A stretch of DNA of 64,000 nt from Populus alba (taxonomy: Eukaryota; Streptophyta; Magnoliopsida; Malpighiales; Salicaceae), in assembly GCF_005239225.2 (NCBI RefSeq), contig NC_133295.1, forward strand, positions 7,626,001 through 7,690,000, given 5' to 3'. Shown here piece by piece: positions 53,959 to 64,000 of this stretch. The position numbers and the translations under genes are program-made. How positions within the stretch are numbered: the stretch's first letter is position 1; every line of letters begins with the position of its first letter. The notes beneath the pieces were generated by a model that worked only from the letters and a program-made list of their open reading frames with translations, did not search any database and was not told the origin of the DNA.

Positions 53959-55554
53959 AAAGAAGATGAAGAAATTAATGAGAACTTTGAGATGAAAGAT
54001 TAATGTAAGGATTAAACAATGATAAGCACAAATGTCAAGGTTAGAGGATCCACTAATGGTAATTCAAACAAGTATAGTATAAACTCTTATTATTCAATTA
54101 GAAACCACACACAAAGGAGGTTCCAATCGGATGATTTCTCATTAATAGCTCATTATAAATTATTAACATGATATATTAATTATCTTATTTACATAACACC
54201 AAACATTTAAATATTATTAGGAATTCATGATATTAATTGATGTTAACAACAAATCAAGTTCCTTTCATAGCCCAGGTGTAAGTAATATCATACGGTTGGG
54301 CTATGAGAGTGCCAAGCATTTGTTCTACCAAGTGTTTACAACACAAATCTAGATTAATCATTTAACAAGCAAGGTATTAAGAATTAGTAAGATCAAAAGA
54401 TAAGACATGTTAATATTAAACATTAAGGTCCATGTTGAGTTTACACTATACTTATTCTTACACCATTAGTGTAACCTTTTCACCTTGACATAATAAACTT
54501 AGCTAAACATAATGAAGAAGAGAAACATAAATAAACAAAACAAGAAAATAAATAAGATACAAGTTAACTAAGGAAAGGAAAGGAAATGAAAAACATAAAC
54601 AAGATATTAATGAAAGCAAAACTTAAAAATTACAAAAAAAATGTAAAGTGAGAAATAAAGAGCATGAACTTGATCTGAACAACCAAGCCCCTAAATACAT
54701 GGCAAATGCCTCCTTTTATAGGCCAAAATTCGGAATTATTGATTTGATGACTAATTATTGAGTGGGTGGCCAACTCTTGACTTTGTGAAAATCCTTATCT
54801 TCTTGTCTGAATAAAACGAAAATGCTAGCATCAGAACTGGGTTCACTTGAAAACATGAAAGTTGCAGGAAATTGTTTTAACAAATCTGTGTAAAAATTTG
54901 AGGTCATTTGGAATTCTAGAACTCCAGATATGGGCCAAACACTGAACAATGTTCTAGCTGCAGGACAGATTCGGACTTCTCTGTTGTTGCTATAATTTCG
55001 ACTTGAAAACAACCTTCTTAGATCTTGATGAAAACATGAAAGTTGTAGGCCTATGTCTTACTGAATCTGTGTAACAATTTGAGGTCATTTGGACATCTAG
55101 AACTCGAGATATGACCCAATTACCAAACGGTATTCCAGTTTGGACTGCACCAACATCTCTTTTCTAAGTTTGACCCTCTCTTTGTCCTTTCAATTTCCAT
55201 ACTTGAACTCATCAACAATCCTTTGATTTATGTGATAGGACTGCATTTAAGATAAACATTTACCATATATTAAGGCATTTTATAGTATTAGACTTGTTAT
55301 TATAAAACATGCTTTAGTTAAGAAGTTATTGATACTTTAAGTGCAAAATGATGATATAAAACCTTGATAAATATGCACTTTTAAGTACTAATCACAAAGC
55401 TGCCGAAATTTTGGCTTACATGAGTTTAAATAGTTCTTGAAAAATTAACCAATGCATTCAATGCTCTTTCAATGTCTTTGTCTTGGACTGAGTTATTGGA
55501 CCATTTAGAACATGTAATGGGTCCTTGCTGGTGTTCCTGGGCTGGTCCACATCA
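53302..55554 (-). repeat. Type E LTR, antisense, split by a solo LTR
   Basis: The U5 part is at 53302-53554 (TAATGCGAACCTCGTG) and the remainder at 55395-55554, ending CTGGTCCACATCA. An internal deletion joins AAAAATTAACC to AATGCATTCAATG near 55450. The insertion in the middle is flanked by CAAAG. Confidence 0.75.
53555..55394 (-). repeat. Solo LTR of the Athila-like family (1840 bp)
   Basis: On the plus strand it runs from TGACACGACC to AGTACTAATCA, flanked by perfect CAAAG duplications at 53550-53554 and 55395-55399. It has no internal region, so the element was removed by LTR-LTR recombination. It contains AAC, ATA and AATAGT microsatellites (53675-53800) and a GTA run (about 53925-53957), and is more diverged than the array LTRs. 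Confidence 0.9.
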
Positions 55555-56180
55555 AAGTTGAATGTGATGCGTCAGGTATTGGGTATAGGAGCTGTGTTAA
55601 TGCAGGATAGGAGGCCCATTGCCTATTTCAGCGAAAAACTTAATAGGGCAGCCTTGAATTACCTTACATATGACAAGGAGCTCTATGCCTTGGTAAGAAC
55701 TGTAAAGACGTGGCAGCATTACCTATGGCCCAAGGAGTTTGTGATACATTTTGATCATAAATCATTGAAGCACTTGAAAGGGCAAGCTAAGCTAAGTATG
55801 AGACATGCAAGGAAAAGAAAACATTGTTGCTGATGCACTTTCACACAAGGTTAGTTTGGATGGTAACTGTAAAGCGCAAGTGGTGTGCATCAATAGATTG
55901 AAAGGAGGAATCGTTGACCAAAGCCAATAAGGGGGGCAAACATGTTGTCTTTCAGCCTGCCAATTGGGTTTGGATTCATATGCACAAGGAGAGATTTCTG
56001 GCCCATAGGAAATCAAAGCTACAACCACAAGGAGATGGGCCATTTTAGATCCTTTAGAGAATCAATGACAATGCTTATAAAGTTGATTTGCAAGGTGAGT
56101 ATGGTGGTAGTGTTACCTTTAATGTTTCTGATCCTACTCTGTTTGATGTAGGTGGTGATTCAAGGTTGAATCCATTTGAA
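55555..56180 (+). pseudogene. Gypsy pol relic: RNase H and pol C-terminus
   Basis: In 55555-55790 the RNase H reads [24 protein letters not shown] sequence (normally the V-x-CDAS block), then [20 protein letters not shown] and [20 protein letters not shown]. After a shift, [13 protein letters not shown] ends RNase H. The integrase catalytic part is deleted. From 55930 the C-terminal domain resumes (VFQPANWVWIHMHKERF, then INDNAYKVDLQGEYGG and FNVSDPTLFDVGGDSRL). The same ending occurs antisense at 63280-63648. This is a sense relic of the pol type that belongs with E LTRs. Confidence 0.75.
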
Positions 56181-56301
56181 GAGAGGGGATGATGAAGATC
56201 AGCCCAAAACCAAGCATAATCATGCCAACGACCCATTGGAGGTGCCATTTGGGCCCATCAAAAGAACTAGGGAAAATATGCTTAAAAAAGCATTGAATGG
56301 G
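56181..56301 (+). pseudogene. Last codons of gypsy pol, overlapping the LTR start
   Basis: Directly following FEERG, the frame reads DDEDQPKTKHNHANDPLEVP, FGPIKRTRENMLKKALNG and is then cut by a family B LTR. This DPL-x-VP-x-GPI-x-R block is the usual end of such polyproteins. It corresponds to the opening of the type E LTR (TGATGAAGATCAGCCC here), showing that pol and LTR overlap. Confidence 0.65.
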
Positions 56302-56724
56302 TGATATTGTTCAACCCTATGATACGACCCAAGTAAGGTCAGATTCAGATTTTGGCGTAAAAAGCGCAACAGTCCAAGTTCACGGCAACAGTCATAATTC
56401 TCAATCCGACCGTTGGATCGGGCTACTATTTTATGTGGACTCTCCAGACATGTTCTACTACCTTGGGTTAAAAATTCAGGTTAATCAGAGTTCAGGAAGG
56501 AACCGCAATACTGGTCAATGAAGGCTGTACGAATTTTGTTATTTACTTCCATTCGACTTGTGGGCTTCCTATTTGGTTAGGATTCTTTTTCTACAAGGAT
56601 GTGGCAGCTGGTTTTGGGAATTTCCTAGTTCCACAAGGATCTTTAATGAGCTGCAATATAAGCTACAAGTGTGGCGGTGATTCATTAATGTTTCAGAATC
56701 CTTTTTTTATAAGGATTCCTTATT

Positions 56725-59700
56725 AACCCAACAAGTCACTGATCCCAACAAGTCCGCAAAGTCCGATTTCTTCTGACGGGAAAACTTTTATTAATCAGTT
56801 AGCTAGCAAGGCTAGAGACTCTCTAGAAAAAAAGAAAACGGGTTCTCCAGGCTTTTCAAAGAAGAGTAAGAAATCTGGCTCCTCGAGGGGGGGCAAGTCA
56901 AGGTAATCCGTGTGTTGATGTTTGGTACTCCTCTCTATTTCCCTATGATTATTGGATGTTGGAATGTTAGAGGTTTGAATGATCCCATAAAGCTTTCAGA
57001 ACTGCGTCAGCTCATCCATCAAGAGAGGATGGTTTTTTTTGGTTTGGTTGAAACTCGGGTTAGAGACAGGAATAAAGATAATGTTTCGCAACTTCTTCTG
57101 CGTAATTGGTCATTCTTGTATAATTATGATTTCTCTTGTCGTGGTCGTATTTGGGTTTGTTGGAATGCTGATTTGGTGAAGGTGGATGTTCTGGGAATGT
57201 CAGACCAGGCTATCCATGTTTCTGTCATGATATTAGCTACCAATATCTGTTTTAATACTTCAATCATTTACGGAGACAATAATGCATCTGTACGTGAGGC
57301 TTTATGGTCTGATATTGTGAGTCGTAGTGATGGATGGGAGTCAACCCCATGGATTCTTATGGGCGACTTTAATGCTATCCGCAACCAGTCAGAGAGGTTA
57401 GGGGGGTCTTCTATGTGGGCTGGTCATATGGACAGATTGGAAACATGTATACATGAAGCGAAAGTGGATGATCTTCGGTATTCAGGTATGCATTATACTT
57501 GGACGAACCAATGTCCTGAGAATATGATTATGCGGAAACTAGATAGAGTGCTTGTGAATGAGAAGTGGAATATGCGCTTCCCATTGTCGGAAGCGAGATT
57601 CTTGCCTGCTGGTATGTCAGATCATTCTCCCATGGTGGTAAAAGTCACTAGCAATGTTCAGAACATAAAGAAACCATTCAAATTCTTCGATATGTGGATG
57701 GATCATGACGAATTCATGCCCTTGGTGAAGAAAGTATGGGATCAGCATTCAGGAGGTTGTCCAATGTATCAACTGTGTTGCAAACTAAGGAAGCTAAAGC
57801 AGGAACTTAAACATTTCAATAAGACTCACTTCTCCAATATTTCCGATAGAGTCAAAGATGCAAAAGATCACATGGATAGGGCTCAACAAGCTCTGCATAC
57901 AGCGCCTGAGGATCCAACATTGCGTATGCGAGAAAGAGATGTTGTTCGTAACTATGCTTCTACTGTCAGGGCGGAAGAGTGTTTTTTCAGACAAAAGGCA
58001 AGGATACAATGGCTTAGCTTGGGGGATCAGAATACTAGCTACTTTCACAAATCAGTAAATGGTAGACAGAATAGAAATAAGCTTCTCTCGGTTACAAGGG
58101 AGGATGGAGAAGTCGTTGAAGGACACGAGGCAGTCAAATCAGAAGTAATTGCATACTTCCAGCGTGTATTGGGAGTGAAACAGATGCCTAGGGTCCTGAA
58201 CGAGGAAGTGATGCAATCGGCAATTATTTACAAATTGTCGGCAACTCAACAACATGTACTAGCACAAGATGTAACAAGAGAGGAGATTAAGCATGCTATG
58301 TTTAGTTTGAAAAACAACAAAGCTCCTGGTCCAGATGGCTTCAACGCAGGTTTCTTCAAAAGAATGTGGCACATAGTGGGGGAAGATGTAATCAACGTTG
58401 TTAGCTCCTTCTTCCAGACCCGTAGAATGCTTAAAGAAATGAATGCTACATCCATTTCCCTTATCCCTAAAGTTGCTAATCCTACGAGGTTGACAGATTT
58501 TCGTCCTATATCTTGCTGCAATACAGTATACAAATGCATCGCGAAGATTCTAGCTGGGAGAATGAAAGTTGTTTTACCATCCTTAGTAGGTCCGTATCAA
58601 ACAGCTTTTATCTCTGGACGGAGAATCAGCGACAATATTCTTTTGTCTCAGGAACTAATGAAAGGCTATCACACAACTACGGGTCCTGCTCGTTGTGCTA
58701 TGAAAGTAGACCTGATGAAGGCTTATGACTCTGTTCGGTGGAATTTCGTTGATGCTACGTTGATAAAAATGGGATTCCCTAGAACAGTCATTGATTGGAT
58801 CATGGTTTGTGTTACATCATGTCAATTCTCAATCAACGTCAACGGTGAACTTGCGGGTTACTTCCAAGGGGGGAGAGGGCTGAGACAAGGTGATCCATTA
58901 TCTCCATATTTGTTTGTCCTATGCATGGAAATCCTGTCAGGGCTGTTCTGCAATATGAGTGCCAACCAAAACTTCAAGTTCCACTGGAGATGCAAGAAGG
59001 ACAGAATTTCTCATCTTTGCTTTGCCGACGACTTGATGATATTCAGCAAAGGGGATGTACATTCAATCCGTATGATCAAAAATGTACTCACAGAGTTTCA
59101 GGTTCTATCAGGTCTATATCCAAATCCAAACAAAAGTGACATCTTCTTGAGCGGTTCGTTAGGAGCTGAGAGGGAACAGATTATCAGTATTTTTGGGTTT
59201 AGAGAGGGGGAGCTTCCTATGAAATATTTGGGAGTGCCTCTTATCTCGTCCAGACTAAAGGCTGTTAATTGTAAGGGCCTCGTGGATCGAATTACCGCCA
59301 AAGTTCGACATTGGACCTGTAGAACACTCTCTTTCGCAGGGCGAGTACAACTGATTAACTCAGTCTTATTCTCCATCCAGGTCTATTGGGCATCTCTATT
59401 CCTATTACCTGGGGAAGTAGTGAAAAATGTTGAGCAAATTATGAGATCCTTTCTTTGGTCAGGTTCAGATATGAGCACTACCAGGGCTAAAGTGGCTTGG
59501 GATCAGGTATGTCTTCCAAAAAAGGAGGGGGGGCTAGGCATAAAAAGGATAGCAGAATGGAACAAGATTGCCTTGTTGAAACATATTTGGAACTTGTGGC
59601 AAAAGGATGAGATTGTTTGGTTGGATTCGCCAAATTAGAGTTTCTCAGTCAAAGTAGCTTGGGAACAACTAAGAATTCATCATCAAATGGTTGATTGGCA

Positions 59701-60402
59701 TGACATCGTGTGGTTCAAGAATGATGTCCCAAGACATGCATTTCTTCTTTGGGTGGCTATCCAACGGAAACTCTCAACGCAGGATAGACTTCATCGGTTT
59801 GGTATTCATGGTCCCAATAGGTGCTCACTCTGTCTCTGCAATAATGAAGATCACAACCACTTGTTCTTCGAATGCTCCTTTGCGAAAGCATTATGGTGGA
59901 ATGTTTGTGATAGATGCGACATTCCAAGAATGACAAAAAGCTTGGATGAATGGATTCGATTGGCCACTGTCTCTTGGCATGGAAAAAGTTTCGTCAACTT
60001 TTCTCGTAAACTGGGTTTCACAGCTACAGTGTATTGTATCTGGCAAGAACGGAATGCAAGGATCTTTGCAGATGTGTCTAAAGCTTCGAATTTGGTTTTT
60101 GATCAAATCGAATGTATCATTCGCGATAAGCTTGTTTTGATGAGGAATGTTCAACAAACAGATGAAAACATAAGGATCCAAAGACTTTGGAGGGTCAATA
60201 ACATGGACTCTTAATTTGATGTTTAGCTGGTTGTTTTTGTACCCCTAGCATATCTAGTTGGTCCAAGTTTTTGTTTTGTTGTGGCTAGCCTGTAGCCATT
60301 TGTTGGTTTTCGTTTCTATCCTCATTGTAAATCTTGGGTATGCCCATTATATTCTTTGTATCATTTTCTTTTAATACATAAGTCAGCTTACCAAAAAAAA
60401 AA
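56725..60402 (+). mobile_element. 5'-truncated L1-type LINE with a 17-bp target duplication
   Basis: Flanked by perfect TATAAGGATTCCTTATT at 56708-56724 and 60403-60419. It begins in the ORF1 tail (match to 18826 onward after about ten unmatched bases), contains ORF2 and the 3' UTR, and ends in poly(A). About 385 bp inside ORF2 are deleted at 59598. Confidence 0.95.
56945..60214 (+). pseudogene. LINE ORF2: AP endonuclease, reverse transcriptase, zinc finger
   Basis: I place the start at 56945 (MIIGCWNVRG), the conserved plant L1 start; an in-frame ATG at 56912 adds 11 residues. Endonuclease residues look intact (VETRVRDRN, GDFNAIRN and MSDHSPMVV, the last keeping the catalytic SDH). RT carries NNKAPGPDGFNAGFFKRMWH, FRPISCCNTVYKCIAKILAG, GLRQGDPLSPYLF and FADDLMIF. 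An in-frame deletion of about 385 bp near 59598 removes the segment between RT and the zinc finger. A CAG-to-TAG stop at 59636-59638 cuts the frame, which stays readable to the natural end at 60214. Endonuclease and RT could still be made as a shortened protein. Confidence 0.9.
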
Positions 60403-60942
60403 TATAAGGATTCCTTATTCATCCTAGCTACACAAGGAAAGAAGGGCTGGTGGTATTTAATGACAGATTAGTTATTTTTATTATTTTCTTTCACGTTTGG
60501 GCTTAATTAAAACTTTATTTTGAGCTAGGGTCCGAGGCTTGTTTGGATCAGGTTATGGGCTTTTTAGTTTAGGGTTTTGGGCCAGTTTTGAGTGGACCTC
60601 ATATAAGTCCGCATAAGAGGTCCATTAGGGTTAATTTTTCAAAAACTATTTAAACTCATGTAAGCCAAAATTTCAGCAGCTTTGATGAATATTATTCTGA
60701 ATTTTTCAGTTTTAACGTGTTAGAGTGATTCTTGCATTTTTCAGTTCTTAAACGAACTGAATCTAACTTATTAAAGATTAACTGGCTTCGTGGCGTTATT
60801 CTACTCATTCCAATAGTGATGGTGCCTTGGGGCAGGTTTCCATTTTGTCACACTTTTATCAGACCTCTTTCGGCTTTCCGTGATCAGATCTCAATGTTGA
60901 TTGTGGGTTGCGTGACCACGTGATCACAAGGTTCGCATCAGT

Positions 60943-60954
60943 TGGTATCAGAGC
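60943..60954 (+). promoter_or_regulatory. Primer binding site, tRNA-iMet
   Basis: A perfect TGGTATCAGAGC two bases after the LTR end. Confidence 0.9.
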
Positions 60955-62083
60955 TAGGCTTCAAAACAAGGTCATGTCCTTTTGTGATTTTCGATTTTTT
61001 TTAGTGTTCCTTTAAGTTTTTCAGTGTTTTCACCCATCTTCTTGTTCTTCGTGTCTGTGTCATCTAAGCAAAAAAAAAAAAAAAAGGTTATATTTCATCT
61101 TGTTACTGTCTTTAGTCATATCAGTATATTAAAAATAAAAGAGAGCGGGGGGGGATTAGTTGAAATTTGAAGGATCATTAAATTTGTGCCGCAGAAACAC
61201 AACTCTTGGTGAACTTTAAGCAAACCACCTCAGAATCAATTGAAACTTTATATTCAGTCTATTGGGAGTGAGATCACATCATATTTCAAATTTAGGCTTA
61301 TTCTGATGTCTTTTCCTTGAGGTTTTAATTCGAGATTCAATTCTGCCGCAGAAAACCTACTTCTAGTGAACCATAAGAAAACCATCTTGGAATCAATTGA
61401 AAGTTTATTTTTAGTATATTGGGTGTGGGATAGCATTCATATATCAATTTTTTTCTTTATTTTTGATATTGTTTGCTTGAGGTTTTAATTCGAGGTTCAA
61501 TTCTGCCGCAAAAACACTACTCTTAGTGAACCATAAGCAAACCACCTTAGAATCAATTGAAACTTCATATTTTGTGTATTGGGGATTATATTGCAGAACA
61601 TATTAAATTTGGGCTTGTTTTGATATCGGCTTCTGGAGGTTTTAAATGGAGGTTCAATTCTGCCGCAAAATAATCATACAAAGGGTTTTGGCACCTAGAC
61701 ATAATCTAACACCCTATAAAGTTTGATTTGATGTTTGTTTAGTATCGTAATACTATATATCAAATTCGAGGTCAGTTGGATATCGGTTTCTTTAGGTTCC
61801 TGAATTGGGTCTTGTTTTATCGTAACGGGTCTGTTTGGTGTTATCTTGCAAAACTTGTTTTGTTTTTGTTGATTTCATTCCTACCATTTTACTATAATCA
61901 TATTTTGATATTTGGCTGTTGTTTGAGTCATTTTCATCACTTTCACATTTGTTTGTCTTTTTCGATAAGTTCTGGTCCAAACAAAAATCAGGTTCGTAAT
62001 CTCGAATCTAAATCATTGTTCTTCTTATTATAAACTATATTCTTCTCGTCGTCTTCTTGTTGTTTTTTTTCCCTATCTGTGTC
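60955..62083 (+). other. Family B leader with three repeats
   Basis: Non-coding. Leader repeats start at 61187, 61344 and 61504 and close at 61661, giving periods of 157, 160 and 157 bp. A conserved spacer then leads to the IQ ORF. A short poly(A)-like run and a G run (61146-61154) lie before the repeats. Confidence 0.7.
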
Positions 62084-62500
62084 ATGTATTCACCAAGGGA
62101 GAGGGAACAAAGGAGGATTGTAGATCAACGATGCGAAAAACTAAGCCATGGTTTAGGGGTTTTAGAACGAGAAGTTGGCAAGTGTAGAAGATTATTCTAC
62201 GATCTTCAAGCTTCATGGGAAAAAGAGGTACAATGCCAAAAGGATGAAAGAAGAAGGAGAGTCGTTGTGGTTATCATTCAAATGTACGTACGCAAGTGGT
62301 TAGTACGGCGTGCTTATTTGAAATTTTTGTCAGTCACTACTTATATACAGTGTTGTTGGAGGAAGGTGTTAGCAATAAGGGGATTCCGAAGGCTTAAACA
62401 AGAGGCTACTGAAGTCGCTATTAATCCTATTCAAGATTCGAGGGCGAATCTTCTCATAGAGGGAGGGAATGATACGGTTCAACCCTATGATACGACCTAA
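62084..62500 (+). CDS. IQ-motif protein of family B (intact copy)
   Basis: A 138-residue frame from ATG 62084 (MYSPREREQRR); an upstream in-frame ATG at 62057 adds nine hydrophobic residues but is not conserved. Order: a charged coiled-coil-like region (residues about 5-60, with EKLSHGLGVLEREVGKCRRL), a perfect IQ motif (IIQMYVRKWLVRRAYLKFL, about 69-87), a second one (YIQCCWRKVLAIRGFRRL, about 94-111), then a polar tail that runs through the polypurine tract into the LTR and stops at 62500. IQ motifs usually bind calmodulin or related EF-hand proteins. Resemblance to plant myosin XI necks is from memory. It takes the place pol has in autonomous elements. Whether it is expressed is unknown. 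Confidence 0.6.
   Translation: MYSPREREQRRIVDQRCEKLSHGLGVLEREVGKCRRLFYDLQASWEKEVQCQKDERRRRVVVVIIQMYVRKWLVRRAYLKFLSVTTYIQCCWRKVLAIRGFRRLKQEATEVAINPIQDSRANLLIEGGNDTVQPYDTT
62458..62469 (+). promoter_or_regulatory. Polypurine tract
   Basis: AGAGGGAGGGAA abuts the 3' LTR start TGATACGG and lies inside the IQ frame. Confidence 0.75.
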
Positions 62501-63267
62501 GTAAGGTCAGATTCAGATTTTGGCGTAAAAAGCGCAACAGTCTAGGTTCACGGCAACAGTCATAATTCTCAATCCGACCGTTGGATCGGGCTAATATTTT
62601 ATGTGGACTCTCCAACCATGTTCTACTACCTTGGGTTAACAATTCAGGTCAATCGGAGTTCGGGAAGGAACCGCAATACTAATCAACAGAGGTTGTACGG
62701 ATTTTGTTATTTACTTCCATTCGACTTGTGGGCTTCCTATTTGGTTAGGATTCTTTTCCTACAAGGATGTGGTAGCTGGTTTTGGGAATTTCCTAGTTCC
62801 ACAAGGATCTTTAATAAGCTGCAATATAATCTACAAGTGTGGTGGTGATTCATTAATGTTTCACAATCCTTTTTTTAAAAGGATTCCTTATTCATCCTAG
62901 CTACACAAGGAAAGAAGGGCTGGTGGTATTTAATGACAGATTAGTTATTTTTATTATTTTCTTTAATGTTTGGGCTTAATTAAAACTTTGTTTTGAGCTA
63001 GGGTCCAAGGCTTGTTTGGATCAGGTTATGGGCTTTTCAGTTTAGGGTTTTGGGCTAGTTTTGAGTGGACCTCATATAAGTCCGCATAAGGGGTCCATTA
63101 GGGTTAATTTTTCAAGAACTATTTAAACTCATGTAAGCCAAAATTTTAGCAGCTTTGATGAATATTATTTTGAATTTTTCAGTTTTAACGTGTGAGAGTA
63201 ATTCTTGCATTCTTCAGTTCTTGAACGAACTGAATCTGACTTATTGAAGATTAACTGGCTTCGTGGC
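62470..63267 (+). repeat. 3' LTR of family B, truncated
   Basis: It starts TGATACGGTTCAACCC and follows the B consensus to AACTGGCTTCGTGGC, where it meets the edge of a type E LTR (CTGGTCCGCATCA). About 145 bp of U5 are missing. Confidence 0.85.
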
Positions 63268-63648
63268 TGGTCCGCATCATCCCCTCTCTCCTCGAAAGGA
63301 TTCGACCTCGAATCAAAATCTGTGTCAAACAACGTAAGATCAGCAACATTAAAGGTAGCACTAACACTATACTCACCTGGAAGGGTCAATTTTGTATGCG
63401 TTGTCATTAATTATCTCTAAAACCTGAAATGGACCATCACCACGAGGTTGTTGATTTCCTTTGGGTAGGAAATCTTTCCTTACGCATGTGCACCCAAACC
63501 CAATCACCGGGTTGGAAAACAACCAGTTTACGTCCCTTATTTGCTTTAGAAGCGTAAAGTTGTTCTTTTTCTCTATTTGTAGTCGAACTCCCTCATGGAG
63601 TTCTCTCACCATCTTTGCCTTTTGTTCACCATCTAAACTTACCCTTTC
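63268..63648 (-). pseudogene. Gypsy pol C-terminus, antisense
   Basis: Minus-strand frames 63373-63612 and 63165-63407 show MVRELHEGVRLQIEKKNNFT, then SNPVIGFGCTCVRKDFLPKG, NQQPRGDGPFQVLEIINDNA and, after a short shift, EYSVSATFNVADLTLFDTDF with SRSNPFEERGDDADQP. This is the tail of a plant gypsy integrase and polyprotein. The last codons lie across the purine-rich stretch and the type E LTR edge. The same gene end occurs at 14580-14941 (antisense) and 55930-56180 (sense). One frameshift separates the two frames. Confidence 0.75.
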
Positions 63649-64000
63649 TTTTTTTTTGGTAAGCTGACTTATGTATTAAAAAAAATGATAAAAGAATATA
63701 ATGGGCATACCAAGATTTACAATGAGGACAGAAACGAAAAAACAAGCCAAACAAAACAAAAAACTTGGAGATATGCTAGGGGAAAGCTAAACATCAAATT
63801 AAGAGTCCATGTTATTGACCCTCCAAAGTCTTTGGATCCTTATTCATCTGTTTGTTGAACAAAAAACAAATCGCGAATGATACATTCGATTTGATCAAAA
63901 ACCAAATTCGAAGCTTTAGACACATCTGTAAAGATCCTTGCATTCCGTTCTTGCCAGATACAATACACTGTAGCTGCGAAACCCAGTTTACGAGAAAAGT
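63649..64000 (-). mobile_element. LINE 3' end, antisense, running off the window
   Basis: Poly(T) then GGTAAGCTGACTTATG, the reverse of the common LINE 3' end, continuing through the 3' UTR and the ORF2 terminus (natural stop complement at about 63797). It carries several small deletions compared with 22797 onward, for instance in the 63740-63790 stretch. Confidence 0.85.

Larger units (their letters stand above)
56302..60940 (+). repeat. 5' LTR of family B, interrupted by a LINE
   Basis: It starts TGATATTGTTCAACCC and ends ACAAGGTTCGCATCA. Without the LINE and one 17-bp duplication it is 944 bp, the same as 24334-25277. Confidence 0.85.
56302..63267 (+). mobile_element. Family B element with a LINE in its 5' LTR
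   Basis: 5' LTR 56302-56724 plus 60420-60940, primer site 60943-60954, internal region to 62469 with three leader repeats and an intact IQ ORF, 3' LTR from 62470 truncated at 63267. Like the 14942 copy it has no gag or pol. The right end is joined to an E/pol sequence, so no target duplication can be read. Confidence 0.8.

Overview
The window is repeat-rich plant nuclear DNA, most likely from a eudicot. It holds Ty3/gypsy LTR retrotransposons, L1-type LINEs whose ORF2 opens with the plant-typical MIIGCWNVRG motif, AT-rich spacers and many microsatellites. I find no host gene, rRNA or tRNA gene. Every long reading frame belongs to a mobile element, and almost all are broken by stops or frameshifts. 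The species cannot be named from this sequence.

Layout. (1) 1-8026: an Athila-like gypsy element on the minus strand, with gag, protease, RT, RNase H and integrase in order, a tRNA-Asp primer site and a 1.7 kb LTR. A 510-N assembly gap cuts its 3' end. (2) 8027-10920: the right part of an element here called family B, a short LTR element whose only ORF has calmodulin-binding-type IQ motifs. (3) About 10985-14941: an antisense chain of related LTRs and internal pieces (types D and E). (4) 14942-25277: a complete family B element with two LTRs and a target duplication, split by a 7.1 kb LINE that itself holds an inverted second LINE. (5) 25278-41736: antisense gypsy integrase, then a gag-bearing relative of B. 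That relative received two Athila-type LTR insertions 446 bp apart, and unequal recombination expanded them into a seven-LTR, six-spacer tandem array (27256-40945). (6) 41737-56301: a mosaic of truncated B, D and E LTRs in both orientations, gag and IQ relics, an antisense gypsy pol relic, and a solo Athila-type LTR (53555-55394). (7) 56302-63267: another B element with a LINE in its 5' LTR and the most intact IQ ORF (62084-62500). (8) 63268-64000: antisense gypsy pol C-terminus and the 3' end of another LINE.

B, D and E are working names for LTR types defined here. All share the same end (GAGGTTCGCATCA), and where the downstream primer site survives it is of the tRNA-iMet type. They differ in U3. 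E copies accompany a gypsy pol whose C-terminal codons run into the LTR. B and D copies replace pol with a coiled-coil plus IQ-motif ORF that ends in the polypurine tract. I infer that the IQ elements are non-autonomous and depend on proteins of E-type relatives.

The two most interesting signals are the IQ ORF, conserved in diverged copies upstream of the polypurine tract, and the LTR array, whose exchanged target-site duplications record how it formed. An uninterrupted paralogue at 48267-49410 supplies the empty sites.
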